Shown: positions 1 to 9,177, counted from the stretch's first letter. The stretch: 64,000 nt of DNA from Orenia marismortui DSM 5156 (GCF_000379025.1 NZ_KB900623.1:371327-435326); one strand, 5' to 3'. Numbers and translations: made by a program. The notes: generated from the sequence alone by a model not told the origin.

Positions 1-1697
1 TTTCTCAAATCAATAATTGGGTCTTAGAGACTCAAACAGGATGTCGATCCGATTTGAATTTTAGAGTTGATTATAAGTTATGGGATCAAATCTCTTGTGA
101 AAGTGATCTTTGCTTGAGAGGTAATTGCCCTTATTATGATCAATGTCATGTTATGTTTGCCAGAGAAGAAGCTCAGGAGGCAGATATATTAATAGTTAAT
201 CATCATATATTATTTGCTGATTTAGCTTTAAGAAAGGCAAGAGATCTTGAGGATGAAAGTGCTGTACTTCCTCCCTATAAAAAGGTAGTCTTTGATGAGG
301 CTCATAATATAGAAGAAGTGGCTACAAGCTATTTAGGATTTAGAGTTAGTAGAAAAGCGATAATTAAGCTTTTAGAATCTTTATATAATCCAGATCAAGG
401 TACAGGATTATTATTAAGGACTCGATTAGAAGTAAGTAATTTAGAGACTAAGGTTAAGAAAAAATTTCAACAAAAGATTGACAATGATTTAATTTCTTTA
501 GTCAGAAAGATAAATGATTTAGGACAGAGTTTGTTTAATAATTTAATATCTTTTATTGATAAGAAAAGTGGTAATAGAGAGAAGAAGTTGAGGCTAATAA
601 AAGAAACTAGAAAAGATAAATTCTGGGAAGAAGTTTTACTGGTTGAATTTGAAAATTTATTAATTAATTTAAATAAATTAGGAAAAATGTTAAGTGATCT
701 ATTAAATGATTTAATAAATTATGACGAAGAAATAGAAGAAATTGATGTTTTAACAGTAGAGTTAAAGGCAAATATAGATTCAATTCTTGAAATAGGTGAA
801 AATATAGCTGAGATAGCTAATTATCCTGAAGAGGATTATGTCTATTGGTTAGAAAATCAAGGAGAAAGGTGTAGTCTTCATTCTGCTCCTTTGAATATTG
901 GCCAAGAACTACATGATAATTTATTATCTAAGATGGATTCTGTAATTTTAACCTCAGCTACGTTGACAGTAAATAATTCTTTTGATTTTGTAAAAGAAAG
1001 TTTGGGGTTAATAGAACATGATGTAGAGACTCTAGAAGTTGGAAGCCCCTTTAACTATCGTAAGCAATTAAAAATTGGTATTGCTAAAGATTTACCTCAA
1101 CCAAATCAATCTGACTTTATCAATGGAGTTATTGCTAGTTCTAAAGAGATAGTTCGCTCTACTAAAGGTAGAACATTATTTTTATTTACTTCTTATGGAA
1201 TGTTAAATAAAGTTTATCATTCTTTAAATGATGAGTTAGAGAAATTGGAAGTGGATAATATTTATTGTCAAGGTTTAAAATCTAGACGTTATCTAGTTGA
1301 AGAATTTAAAAAGAGTGAAAAAGCAGTATTATTAGGTACCTCTAGTTTTTGGGAGGGAGTAGATATACCAGGTGAAAAACTTAGTTGTGTAGTTATAGTA
1401 AAACTACCTTTTGTAGTACCAAGTGAACCAGTAGTAGCAGCTAAGGTAGAACAATTGAAAGCAGAAGGTGAAAATTCATTTTATAAATATATGCTGCCTA
1501 AAGCTGTGATCAAGTTTAAACAAGGCTTTGGTAGACTAATTAGAACTAAAGAGGATAAGGGTTGGATTGTTATGTTAGATAATAGAGTTATAAGCAAAAG
1601 TTATGGGAATATTTTCTTAAGGTCTCTTCCTTCAGATTGTCAGATATTAATTGATAGTTTAGGAGATTTGACTAATAAAATTGAAAAATCAATTTAA
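1..1697 (+). CDS. dinG: ATP-dependent helicase, DinG/XPD type (5' end outside window)
   Basis: This is the C-terminal part of a superfamily 2 DNA helicase. The frame is open from base 3 with no start, so the gene begins upstream of the window. Four cysteines typical of the DinG/XPD 4Fe-4S cluster are visible: TGC at about base 42, then the CESDLC, GNC and DQC motifs. They are followed by VNHHILF, the DEAH box (VFDEAHNIEE), the SATL motif, SSFWEGVDIPG and the last motif QGFGRLIRT, all in the family order. The enzyme is expected to unwind DNA 5'->3' using ATP. Whether a 3'-5' exonuclease domain precedes it, as in many Firmicute DinG proteins, cannot be seen. The insert between DEAH and SATL is lysine/leucine rich, as is usual for the Arch domain. 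Confidence 0.93.
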   Translation, partial: SQINNWVLETQTGCRSDLNFRVDYKLWDQISCESDLCLRGNCPYYDQCHVMFAREEAQEADILIVNHHILFADLALRKARDLEDESAVLPPYKKVVFDEAHNIEEVATSYLGFRVSRKAIIKLLESLYNPDQGTGLLLRTRLEVSNLETKVKKKFQQKIDNDLISLVRKINDLGQSLFNNLISFIDKKSGNREKKLRLIKETRKDKFWEEVLLVEFENLLINLNKLGKMLSDLLNDLINYDEEIEEIDVLTVELKANIDSILEIGENIAEIANYPEEDYVYWLENQGERCSLHSAPLNIGQELHDNLLSKMDSVILTSATLTVNNSFDFVKESLGLIEHDVETLEVGSPFNYRKQLKIGIAKDLPQPNQSDFINGVIASSKEIVRSTKGRTLFLFTSYGMLNKVYHSLNDELEKLEVDNIYCQGLKSRRYLVEEFKKSEKAVLLGTSSFWEGVDIPGEKLSCVVIVKLPFVVPSEPVVAAKVEQLKAEGENSFYKYMLPKAVIKFKQGFGRLIRTKEDKGWIVMLDNRVISKSYGNIFLRSLPSDCQILIDSLGDLTNKIEKSI

Positions 1698-1783
1698 TCA
1701 GGTAGGAATATAAAAAAGGGATGTCGAAAATCTATATAATAGTCATATCAAATCAAATATATAGGGAGGTAGATTAGTTATCA

Positions 1784-2707
1784 ATGATAAAATCTAAATT
1801 TATTTTATTTATATGCCTTATGTCGGTTTTTATAATTGCACAAGTGAGTTTTGCCACACCTATATTTCAAATTCAATTGATTTATACTGTAGAACAAGGT
1901 GATGCTTTAATTAACTTAGCTCATAAATTTGATGTAACTATAGATCAAATTAGGGAGGCCAATGATTTAAAGGAAAATGAATTTATTAAAGTAGGTGATA
2001 AATTAATTATCCCACAGAATTATGAAATTCCTGAACAAACACAAGATAAATTCTCTTTTTATACTAAAAGAGATGAGTTAAGTGAATATAAATTAGATTT
2101 GAATCAAGAATATAAAGTAAAAATAGAAAAGAAGAAAAATAAAAAAAGATTTGATTTAAGTGGGTTGAAGACTTTAAATTATTATATTAAACGCGGAGAT
2201 AATCTATACGATTTGGCTAAGGAATTTAATACTAGTATTAGTGTGCTTAAAGAGTTAAACGATTTAGATAATAATATGATTCGCTTGGGAGATCAAATTA
2301 AACTACCTATTAATAATTTAACTCCTAAAGAGGTATTATATCATACTATAAGTAATCGAGAATTTGAACTTTTGGCTAGGCTAATTTATGGAGAAGCACG
2401 TGGAGAGCCTTATGTTGGACAAGTAGCTGTAGGAGCAGTAATTTTAAATCGTGTAATTGGCTCTTATTTTCCAAATAATATAACTGATGTGATTTATCAA
2501 CCTAGACAGTTTAGTCCAGTTGCTAATGGTCAGATTAATTTAAGACCTAATAGAACGGCTTATCAAGCTGCAAGAGCTGCTTTAAGAGGTGAAGATCCTA
2601 CTAGGGGTGCTCAGTATTTTTATAATCCACGTACAGCTAAGCATCAATGGTGGTTTAAGACAAGGAAGGTTCTTGTTCAAATAGGAAATCACGTCTTTAT
2701 GAAATAA
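1784..2707 (+). CDS. LysM-LysM-SleB type cell wall hydrolase
   Basis: A secreted 307-residue protein with an N-terminal signal peptide (about residues 1-25, ending near SFATP). Two LysM peptidoglycan-binding modules follow at about 30-78 and 132-177, each with the YTVEQGD / YYIKRGD start and a VGDKLIIP-like end. A Hydrolase_2 (SleB/CwlJ) domain occupies about 193-307, with the GEARGE motif carrying the conserved glutamate and the NRV and QFSPV motifs. Proteins of this family cut spore cortex or vegetative peptidoglycan as lytic transglycosylases. The start is supported by an AGGGAGG ribosome site about 12 bases upstream. A strong terminator follows directly. It is a paralogue of the next gene, which uses a different binding domain. 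The family is clear; a role in germination rather than growth is inference. Confidence 0.9.
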   Translation: MIKSKFILFICLMSVFIIAQVSFATPIFQIQLIYTVEQGDALINLAHKFDVTIDQIREANDLKENEFIKVGDKLIIPQNYEIPEQTQDKFSFYTKRDELSEYKLDLNQEYKVKIEKKKNKKRFDLSGLKTLNYYIKRGDNLYDLAKEFNTSISVLKELNDLDNNMIRLGDQIKLPINNLTPKEVLYHTISNREFELLARLIYGEARGEPYVGQVAVGAVILNRVIGSYFPNNITDVIYQPRQFSPVANGQINLRPNRTAYQAARAALRGEDPTRGAQYFYNPRTAKHQWWFKTRKVLVQIGNHVFMK

Positions 2708-2708
2708 A

Positions 2709-2750
2709 AAGCAAGGTGCTAGTTAACTAGCACCTTGCTTTTTATTTTTT
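2709..2750 (+). terminator. Rho-independent terminator after the LysM-SleB gene
   Basis: A perfect stem of about 16 base pairs around GCAAGGTGCTAGTTAACTAG, continuing into its complement, is followed by TTTTTATTTTTT. It lies 3 bases after the stop codon. Confidence 0.9.
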
Positions 2751-2767
2751 ATATCCAAAAAATTACT

Positions 2768-2796
2768 TTGATAAATTTAATGCTTTTATATATAAT
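2768..2796 (+). promoter_or_regulatory. SigmaA-type promoter of the second sleB-like gene
   Basis: TTGATA and TATAAT are separated by 17 bases, close to the vegetative consensus (5/6 and 6/6). It lies about 45 bases upstream of the ribosome site. Assigned by eye only. Confidence 0.6.
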
Positions 2797-2845
2797 AAAC
2801 AAAGTCAAAAGGCTATAAATTTAGACATTAAGGAGGTAGATGATA

Positions 2846-3577
2846 TTGAATAGGAAATTTACTATTTCGTTACTTGTAGTTATGTTAGTAATAATAGGAT
2901 TGACTATGGTTAGTGAAGCAGCCTCTTTAGGAGATAGAATTTTATATTTTGGAAGTACAGGTTATGATGTTAGACAATTACAAACGAAATTAAGCCATTG
3001 GGGTTATAATCCAGGTATGGTTGATGGTGTTTATGGAAAAGAAACTGAGAAGGCGGTTATTAACTTTCAAAGTGATCAGAATCTAAGGATTGATGGTTTT
3101 GCAGGTAGAGAGACAATTAATAGATTGTTAGGTAAGACCACTTTTAGTTATGCTGCTAAAAATTTGTATAAAGTTAATAATAGTGTAGAAGCAGTTAAAG
3201 CCAGTAAGTATATTATGCCAGTAAATCAAGAAGAACTTAACTTGTTGGCAAGAGCAGTTTATTCTGAAGCAAGAGGAGAGTCTTATCAAGGGCAAGTGGC
3301 GGTTGCTGCTGTGATTTTAAATAGGGTTAAAGATAAAGAATTTCCAAATACGATCAAAGGAGTAATCTTTCAACCGTGGGCTTTTACAGCTGTTCATGAT
3401 GGACAGTTTTGGTTACAACCTAATAGCCAAGCAATGAAGGCTGCTAAAGATGCTTTAAAAGGATGGGATCCAAGTTATGGAGCTACCTTCTATTATAATC
3501 CAGCAAAAGTAACCTCTATGTGGATTTATAGTAGACCTATTATCACTAAAATTGGAAGACATTATTTCGCAGGATAA
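2846..3577 (+). CDS. sleB: Peptidoglycan-binding SleB-type cell wall hydrolase
   Basis: A secreted hydrolase with a signal peptide (ending near SEAAS). A PG_binding_1 domain spans about 30-90 (the GSTGYDVRQLQTKL motif and VDGVYGKETEKAV), and a C-terminal Hydrolase_2 domain covers about 125-243 with the SEARGES motif. This is the domain order of the spore cortex-lytic enzyme SleB. An upstream in-frame ATG at 2840 lies only 3 bases from the AGGAGG site, whereas the TTG at 2846 has the normal 9-base spacing, so TTG is preferred. The gene has its own promoter and terminator. No ypeB partner is adjacent, unlike the Bacillus sleB operon. Confidence 0.88.
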   Translation: MNRKFTISLLVVMLVIIGLTMVSEAASLGDRILYFGSTGYDVRQLQTKLSHWGYNPGMVDGVYGKETEKAVINFQSDQNLRIDGFAGRETINRLLGKTTFSYAAKNLYKVNNSVEAVKASKYIMPVNQEELNLLARAVYSEARGESYQGQVAVAAVILNRVKDKEFPNTIKGVIFQPWAFTAVHDGQFWLQPNSQAMKAAKDALKGWDPSYGATFYYNPAKVTSMWIYSRPIITKIGRHYFAG

Positions 3578-3620
3578 GAAAAGAATCTCTCTTAATATTA
3601 AGAGAGATTCTTTTTGTTTT
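3578..3620 (+). terminator. Rho-independent terminator after sleB-like gene
   Basis: The stem AGAATCTCTCTTAATATTAA, continuing into its complement, is followed by TTTTTGTTTTTTT. Confidence 0.88.
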
Positions 3621-3879
3621 TTTGGATTTTATAGAAGATACTCATGCTAAGATTAATATTATAATAGTATTCAATATTTGGGAGAACTAAAAATCTATTA
3701 ACTTGTCCTCTATTATTAGTTACTTGTTACTAATATGCTATTTACAAGGTATCATTTATAATAATTAACTAGTCTAAAATCTATTTAATAATCATATATT
3801 TTACTAAATAGATGATATAGTAGCTATGATGTTAGTTAGGCAGATTAGATATATGTAAAGAGATCTGGAGATGATAAGA

Positions 3880-4449
3880 TTGAATTTAATCTTAAGTATG
3901 TTAATTGGAGTAGGCTTAAGTGCAGCTTGTGGTTTTAGGGTATTTATTCCTTTGTTAGTTATGAGCATCTCTGCTTTAACAGGAAATCTTGAATTAGCGA
4001 GTGATTTTCAATGGATAGGTAGTGATTCTGCTTTGTATGTATTCACAATTGCTACAATTTTAGAAATGATTGCTTATTATATACCTCAAGTTGAAAGTTT
4101 TTTAAGCAGTATTTCTACTACAGTGACTGCAATTGCAGGAACTATTGTAATGTCTTCTTTTGTAGTGGATGTCAGTCCTTTATTGCAATGGTCATTAGCT
4201 ATTATTGCAGGTGGTGGTACTTCTACTGTTGTTCAAGCAAGTAGAAATAAAATAAAAAATGTTATTAGATTAAGAGATGTTGCTTCAAATAATTTTAACT
4301 TATTGAGTGTAGAAGTATTAACTGCTGTTTTGTTATCTTCATTACTTATTATTAGTCCAGTATTAACTCTGTTCTTAATAGCAATAATAATACTTATTTT
4401 ATTTAAAAAGTTTATATTTAATGTTAGTATTAAGTTTATTAGATTTTAG
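3880..4449 (+). CDS. DUF4126 family membrane protein
   Basis: A hydrophobic protein of about 189 residues with five or six predicted membrane segments. The N-terminal part carries the GVGLSAACGFRVFIPLL motif that marks DUF4126 proteins, and the middle part has GGGTSTVVQASR. The function of the family is unknown. An ATG at 3871 abuts the GGAG ribosome site directly, while the TTG at 3880 has 9-base spacing, so the TTG is chosen. It stands alone between terminators. The family call rests on recognised motifs; no function is proposed. Confidence 0.75.
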   Translation: MNLILSMLIGVGLSAACGFRVFIPLLVMSISALTGNLELASDFQWIGSDSALYVFTIATILEMIAYYIPQVESFLSSISTTVTAIAGTIVMSSFVVDVSPLLQWSLAIIAGGGTSTVVQASRNKIKNVIRLRDVASNNFNLLSVEVLTAVLLSSLLIISPVLTLFLIAIIILILFKKFIFNVSIKFIRF

Positions 4450-4498
4450 TTAGAAGTATAACTATTTGATCTGCTATCTAAGGTTATTATTGATCAAT

Positions 4499-4535
4499 AA
4501 AAGTAGAGTGAAATTTCACTCTACTTTTATTTGTT
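4499..4535. terminator. Bidirectional terminator between convergent genes
   Basis: AAAGTAGAGTGAAATTTCAC and its continuation form a 13-base-pair palindrome flanked by A and T runs. It lies between the plus-strand DUF4126 gene and the minus-strand amidase, so it may serve both. Confidence 0.75.
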
Positions 4536-4619
4536 TTATCCTATATTTAAGTTCTAGTACTGGATATTTAACTTTAATTAACCAGTATGAATCTTCTATT
4601 TTTAGTTATATTTTAGTAC

Positions 4620-5765
4620 TTAGTTTAGTGGATGATCTAAGAAAAAATGACTAGTACTTAAGTGTTTTCCTTCTACTAAAAGTTGTACTTTTTCAATTCC
4701 TGGTATCTGAGTCATGGTCTTTATCACAGATCTTATTTTTAACCATTCTCCAATACCACTTGTATTATTATTTATAAATTCTTGATTGAAATTGATATAG
4801 GCTATATTATCAATAATATTAATTCCTAATAGTTTTGTAGAGTTAGGAATTAACTTGAAGTGGTGCTTAAGATGAGGCCCTTTTAATAATTCTTTAATAA
4901 CATGAGTAGCTAAAGCTTCAATAGGTGAAATATTGTTTAGATTAATAACTTTTAAATTTTTCAAATTAATCTCTTCACTAGATAGTTTTTCTTCTTCTTT
5001 GAAGGAATAATCACCAAAGTAAAGTTTTATGCTATTTTTGATATTATTATTTCCCAAGCTAGGTTTATCCTGAGGATTTATTTTTAAATTATGATTTAGA
5101 TAATTAATAATTCCTTCACCTATACCTTGTGCAATTTTATCTTGTTCTTTAGAATTTGATATTCTCTTTCTGTCTTCAGGGTTACTAATAAAGCCAACTT
5201 CTACAATAACAGAGGGAATTTTGCTTTTGCGTAGTATATAGTAAGGTCCTTCTTTTATTCTTCTATAATTTTTAGGTTGGATTTCTATTAATTTTTCTTG
5301 AACGAAATTTGCTAGTTCTTTACTTTTTTCAGATTTGGGTTTATAAAAAGTCTGTCCTCCAAAGGATTGAGAACTAGGAAAGCTATTTACATGTATACTA
5401 ATTAAAATATCAGCTTTACTTTCTTGTATTAATTCTGCTCTGTGAACAATATCTTTGTTACGATCATCTTCATATAATTTATCCTCAGTTCTGATCATAA
5501 TTGTTTTAATACTTCCCCTATCATTAAAAAAAGTGTCCAATTTTTTAGCTATGGCTAGATTGATATCTTTTTCTAAAATATTAGCTTTATTAGCTCCTAC
5601 ATCTATTCCACCATGTCCAGCATCAATTATGATAGTCTTATCTAGTTTTGAATAATTTTCGGTACTTTTTACTGTGAAAGTAATAGCAATGCTCAAGATA
5701 AATATAAATAATAAAGATAATATAATAGCTAAAGGTGAAATAAAATATACTTTTAAGCTTTTCAT
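4620..5765 (-). CDS. N-acetylmuramoyl-L-alanine amidase with C-terminal GerMN domain
   Basis: A membrane-anchored or secreted cell-wall amidase of 381 residues. One N-terminal hydrophobic segment (about 8-30) is followed by an Amidase_3 domain (about 43-225). Its zinc ligands and catalytic residue are visible in AGHGGID, LEKDIN, SIHVNSF and VEVGFISN. A GerMN domain (about 250-375, ending around LLVEGKH) follows; such domains occur in spore germination protein GerM and in some amidases. It would cut the amide bond between MurNAc and L-alanine. The ATG at 5774 touches the AAAGG site, so the ATG at 5765, with 9-base spacing, is the likelier start. It is transcribed divergently from the deacetylase genes. 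Confidence 0.9.
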   Translation of the reverse strand: MKSLKVYFISPLAIILSLLFIFILSIAITFTVKSTENYSKLDKTIIIDAGHGGIDVGANKANILEKDINLAIAKKLDTFFNDRGSIKTIMIRTEDKLYEDDRNKDIVHRAELIQESKADILISIHVNSFPSSQSFGGQTFYKPKSEKSKELANFVQEKLIEIQPKNYRRIKEGPYYILRKSKIPSVIVEVGFISNPEDRKRISNSKEQDKIAQGIGEGIINYLNHNLKINPQDKPSLGNNNIKNSIKLYFGDYSFKEEEKLSSEEINLKNLKVINLNNISPIEALATHVIKELLKGPHLKHHFKLIPNSTKLLGINIIDNIAYINFNQEFINNNTSGIGEWLKIRSVIKTMTQIPGIEKVQLLVEGKHLSTSHFFLDHPLN

Positions 5766-5997
5766 AATAAACATCCTTTATATAAGTTAGGGTTATAAAA
5801 GTATATTAATAAGAATTAATAATATTCAGAGAAAAATATTCCATTTTACTATTTCCTCATAACCTATATTAGATATAACATATATTATATTAATTTGATG
5901 TATATGTATATTGAATAAAGTACTTATAATTTATTGCAAGGGTTATATTCTATAATGCTTTTGAATAAATAGATAGCAGAGAAGGAGGAGGTTATTA

Positions 5998-6777
5998 GTG
6001 GAAATAGATTTAACTAAGAAAGACTTATTGATTTTCTCTGTTGTACTAAGTATTAGTTTTTTTTTATTGGGCTTAGTTACTAATGATATCTTTAATCATC
6101 AAGCAATCAGGGTTAGCAATAATAAACTAGTTCCAATTTATAAAGTAGATACTTCAGAAAAGAAGGTTGCTATTACTTTAGATGGGATGTGGGGGTCAAA
6201 AAATACCTCAGAATTATTGAAGATATTTAGAGAAAATAATGTTAATATTACTTTCTTTTTTGGTGGCAATTGGCTAGAAGAATATCCTCACTTGGTAAAA
6301 GAGATAGCAGCTAATGGACATGAAGTGGGAAATCATAGTTATACTCACCCACATATGGCTTCTTTAAATCGAGAACAAATAGAAGTAGAGTTAAATAAAA
6401 CTGGAGAATTAATTAAGGATTTGACTGGAAAGAAGCCGTTTTTATTTAGACCACCTTTTGGAGAATATAATAATCTTTTAATCAAAACTTGTGAAGAGTT
6501 AGGGTACTATCCAATTCAATGGAGTATTGATTCCCATGATTGGATGGATGTAAGTACTGATTATATTGTTAAGCGTGTATTAGATAATATTGAAGCTGGT
6601 TCTATTATCTTGATGCATAATAATGGTCAAAACACGCCACAAGCATTAAGAAAAATACTGCCTGAACTAAAAAGAAGAGGTTATAAAGTTGTACCCCTAT
6701 CTAAATTAATTTATCTTAAAGATTATTATGTAGAGAGTTATTCTGGAATTCAGAAAAAGAGAGGAGTTGAAAAATAG
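5998..6777 (+). CDS. Polysaccharide deacetylase family protein (PdaB-like)
   Basis: A 259-residue protein with one N-terminal membrane segment (about 12-30) and a NodB-homology domain (about 50-245). Deacetylases of this family remove acetyl groups from peptidoglycan or chitin-like sugars using a metal held by an Asp and two His. Here motif 1 reads ITLDGMWG rather than TFDDG, so one Asp remains. The metal-binding histidines (NHSYTH), motif 3 (RPPFGE), motif 4 (SIDSHDW) and the catalytic histidine (LMHNN) are present. Start is GTG with a strong GGAGGAGG site. Its stop overlaps the start of the next gene by one base, so the pair is coupled. A sporulation role (PdaB family) is likely but not proven. 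Confidence 0.82.
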   Translation: MEIDLTKKDLLIFSVVLSISFFLLGLVTNDIFNHQAIRVSNNKLVPIYKVDTSEKKVAITLDGMWGSKNTSELLKIFRENNVNITFFFGGNWLEEYPHLVKEIAANGHEVGNHSYTHPHMASLNREQIEVELNKTGELIKDLTGKKPFLFRPPFGEYNNLLIKTCEELGYYPIQWSIDSHDWMDVSTDYIVKRVLDNIEAGSIILMHNNGQNTPQALRKILPELKRRGYKVVPLSKLIYLKDYYVESYSGIQKKRGVEK

Positions 6778-7514
6778 TGTCTAGACGAAAGGTTAAAATA
6801 TTTTATTTACCCTTAAACAGAGATGTTCTGTTAGGGTTAATAGGAGTAGTAATGTTATTAAGTTTTGGGGTTTTACACTTTGATCAGTCTGATCAAATTC
6901 AAGAACAGGCTGTTTTTAATCCACAAGAAAAGGCTTATTATCAAGGGCCAGCAGCTAAGAAAGCAATGTCTTTAACTATTAATGTAGCTTGGGGAGAAGA
7001 ATACCTTCCATCAATGTTAGATACTTTAGATAAATATCAAGTAAAAGCTACCTTTTTTTTTATTGGACGTTGGGTTGAGAAATTTCCCGATAAGACCAAA
7101 GAGATTAAAGAACGTGGCCATGAGTTAGGTAATCATGGTTATCGACATTTACATCCCAAAAAATTATCTAAGGATAAACTTATTAAATTAATTAAGGATA
7201 ATGAAGAATTGATATATAAGACTACTGGTATACGAACTAATCTTTTTGCTCCACCATATGGGGAAGTAGATGATAGAATCTCTGAGGTTGCATCTGAAGC
7301 TGGTTACAAAACTATAATGTGGAGTGCTGATACAATAGATTGGCAAAGACCAGCACCAGAAGTAATTATTAATAGAGTACTAAGTAAAGCACAAAATGGA
7401 GGAATTGTATTAATGCATCCAACTAAACCTACTTCTCAAGCTTTAGCACAAATTATAGAAAAGCTACAAGCAAAGGGTTATAAGCTAGTTACTGTTTCTG
7501 AATTGTTGGAATAG
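6777..7514 (+). CDS. Polysaccharide deacetylase-like protein (YlxY type), active site degraded
   Basis: A 245-residue paralogue of the preceding protein with an N-terminal membrane segment and a NodB fold. Motif 1 reads INVAWGEE, so both aspartates expected there are missing. Motif 3 is APPYGE with alanine in place of the conserved arginine. The metal-binding histidines (NHGYRH) and the late LMHP motif remain. The INVAWG motif resembles the Bacillus sporulation-associated YlxY group, which is also unusual at this site. Loss or change of catalysis is my inference. Start is GTG, overlapping the previous stop by one base; a GAGGAG site lies inside the end of the upstream gene. Confidence 0.8.
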   Translation: MSRRKVKIFYLPLNRDVLLGLIGVVMLLSFGVLHFDQSDQIQEQAVFNPQEKAYYQGPAAKKAMSLTINVAWGEEYLPSMLDTLDKYQVKATFFFIGRWVEKFPDKTKEIKERGHELGNHGYRHLHPKKLSKDKLIKLIKDNEELIYKTTGIRTNLFAPPYGEVDDRISEVASEAGYKTIMWSADTIDWQRPAPEVIINRVLSKAQNGGIVLMHPTKPTSQALAQIIEKLQAKGYKLVTVSELLE

Positions 7515-7524
7515 GAAAATTATC

Positions 7525-8391
7525 ATGGCTAAAAGAAAGGGTTCTATGTATACAATTCAAAGAGGATTAATTATATTAATAGTTATTATTTTAATTGGTA
7601 TTTTGATTTTGGGATTAGTTGCAGAAGTAGATAAGTTACTTCGTATTATTTGGGGTGTAGAGGAAAATGTTTATTTTGAAAATCAAGATTTGAGTAGATA
7701 TTTGAGAAGTGAAGTTGAATCTTTGCTGTATTATTACTCCAAAGATAGCATCTTATATCCTGTTAATGCTACTATAGATCATGATAGTGGAGAGATTGTT
7801 TCTGAATCTTATGGAGAGATAATTGATATTACTGCTACAGGGAATAGAATATTTGAAGTTGAGAAAAATTCTAAAATAAAGGAGATTAAATATAAAATAA
7901 AGCCTTATTTATATAAAGAAGATATAGAAAAGATAAATAAAAAAATTGGAAACTATACTACAACTGTAAGAGGAAGTGATGGTAGAAAAGAAAATATAAA
8001 ATTAGCATCTGAATTGATTAATAATAGATTACTTTTATCTGGAGAAGTATTCTCTTTTAATAAAGTAGTAGGGCCTAGAACTAAGGAGAAAGGATTTAAA
8101 GAAGCTCCTGAGATTATTAATGGAGAATTAAGCTTAGGTATTGGTGGTGGAATCTGTCAGGTATCTAGTACATTATTTAATGCATTAAAAGCTGATGAGT
8201 TTCAGATTATAGAAAGGCATATTCATTCGAAAGATATTACTTATGTTCCTGATGGAAAAGATGTAGCAGTTGCTTGGGATTATTTAGATTTTAAGTTTAA
8301 GAATAATTTTTCTAATCCAATTATAATTAAATCCAAGGTGATTTATAATCAATTGACCATAAATATTTTAGGTTCTTTAGAAGAGGACTGA
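7525..8391 (+). CDS. VanW family protein
   Basis: A 288-residue protein with one N-terminal membrane helix (about 11-33) and a C-terminal VanW domain (about 165-285). The domain shows FSFNKVVGPRT, GGGICQVSSTLFNA, ERHIHS and DGKDVAVAWDY, the conserved core of the family. VanW proteins occur next to vancomycin-resistance genes and widely in spore formers; their biochemical role is not established. It lies 10 bases after the deacetylase-like gene and looks like the last gene of that three-gene envelope operon. The ribosome site is weak, so translational coupling is plausible. Confidence 0.85.
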   Translation: MAKRKGSMYTIQRGLIILIVIILIGILILGLVAEVDKLLRIIWGVEENVYFENQDLSRYLRSEVESLLYYYSKDSILYPVNATIDHDSGEIVSESYGEIIDITATGNRIFEVEKNSKIKEIKYKIKPYLYKEDIEKINKKIGNYTTTVRGSDGRKENIKLASELINNRLLLSGEVFSFNKVVGPRTKEKGFKEAPEIINGELSLGIGGGICQVSSTLFNALKADEFQIIERHIHSKDITYVPDGKDVAVAWDYLDFKFKNNFSNPIIIKSKVIYNQLTINILGSLEED

Positions 8392-8406
8392 TACTTCATT
8401 TCGATG

Positions 8407-8435
8407 TTGACATAATAATCGATAAAAGATAAAAT
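8407..8435 (+). promoter_or_regulatory. SigmaA-type promoter of dut
   Basis: TTGACA (6/6) and TAAAAT (5/6) are separated by exactly 17 bases. The dut ribosome site lies about 24 bases downstream. Confidence 0.7.
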
Positions 8436-8471
8436 TAAATTTAATAATAGTAATTTTTGGAGGGGCAAATG

Positions 8472-8906
8472 ATGAAAATTAAGATTAGAAGATTAAATGA
8501 TGCAGCTATTTTACCAGAGTATCAACATGGTAGTATAGAAGATGCAGGGATGGATTTATGTTCGATTGAAGAAGGAGTTTTAAAGCCAAGTGAGTATAAA
8601 ATTTTTAAAACGGGAATTGCCATTAGTTTAGAAGAGGGTTATATGGGAAAAGTAGCACCTAGGAGTGGATTAGCATTAAAGCATGGAATTACAGTTTTAA
8701 ATGCTGAAGGAACAATTGATCCTGGATATAGAGGAGAGATTGGTATTGTATTAATTAATCATGGTAAAGAAGCGTTTAAAGTTAATAAAGGAGATAGAAT
8801 AGCGCAATTGATTGTTCAAAAATATGAAACAGTTGAATGGGAAGAAGTAGAGCAATTATCTGATTCTAAACGTGGTGAGGGAGGTTATGGTCATACTGGG
8901 GTATAA
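8472..8906 (+). CDS. dut: Deoxyuridine 5'-triphosphate nucleotidohydrolase (dUTPase)
   Basis: This enzyme hydrolyses dUTP to dUMP and pyrophosphate, keeping uracil out of DNA and supplying dUMP. All five trimeric-dUTPase motifs are present in order: EDAGMDL, PRSGLALKHG, GTIDPGYRGEIG, GDRIAQLIV and RGEGGYGHTG. The length, 144 residues, is typical. An upstream in-frame TTG at 8457 overlaps the GGAGGGG ribosome site, so the start is placed at ATG 8472 (6-base spacing); ATG 8469 is the alternative. It is a single-gene unit with its own promoter and a palindromic terminator. Confidence 0.95.
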   Translation: MKIKIRRLNDAAILPEYQHGSIEDAGMDLCSIEEGVLKPSEYKIFKTGIAISLEEGYMGKVAPRSGLALKHGITVLNAEGTIDPGYRGEIGIVLINHGKEAFKVNKGDRIAQLIVQKYETVEWEEVEQLSDSKRGEGGYGHTGV

Positions 8907-8957
8907 TAATTATAAGTTTGAAAATTATTATAACTTTAAATGATCTCAATATAATAT

Positions 8958-9003
8958 ATAAATAGAAAAATAGCACATATATATGTGCTATTTTTCTATT
9001 TAT
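8958..9003. terminator. Long palindromic terminator after dut
   Basis: AAATAGAAAAATAGCACATA and its complement form an almost perfect 20-base-pair palindrome with T-rich ends on both strands. Confidence 0.8.
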
Positions 9004-9177
9004 ATATCTTGGGTTTATTTCATTTTAATTTATAATAGAACACTTTAGCTAATAGATAAAACCCAAATTATTAATATTTTTTTCATGCTCTAACATAAAT
9101 ATAATATTAGATATTACTTTTCTAAATGGAATTTAAGAATATATAAGAAGTATCTAATAAACTGGAGGGGAGAAATA

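Noticed and set aside
4466-4654. Short plus-strand frame after the DUF4126 gene
   Set aside because: It spans a terminator palindrome, has no ribosome site and runs antisense into the amidase gene.
7525-8391. VanW protein as evidence of vancomycin resistance
   Set aside because: No vanS/vanR, vanH, vanA or vanX homologues are present; VanW domains are common in spore formers.
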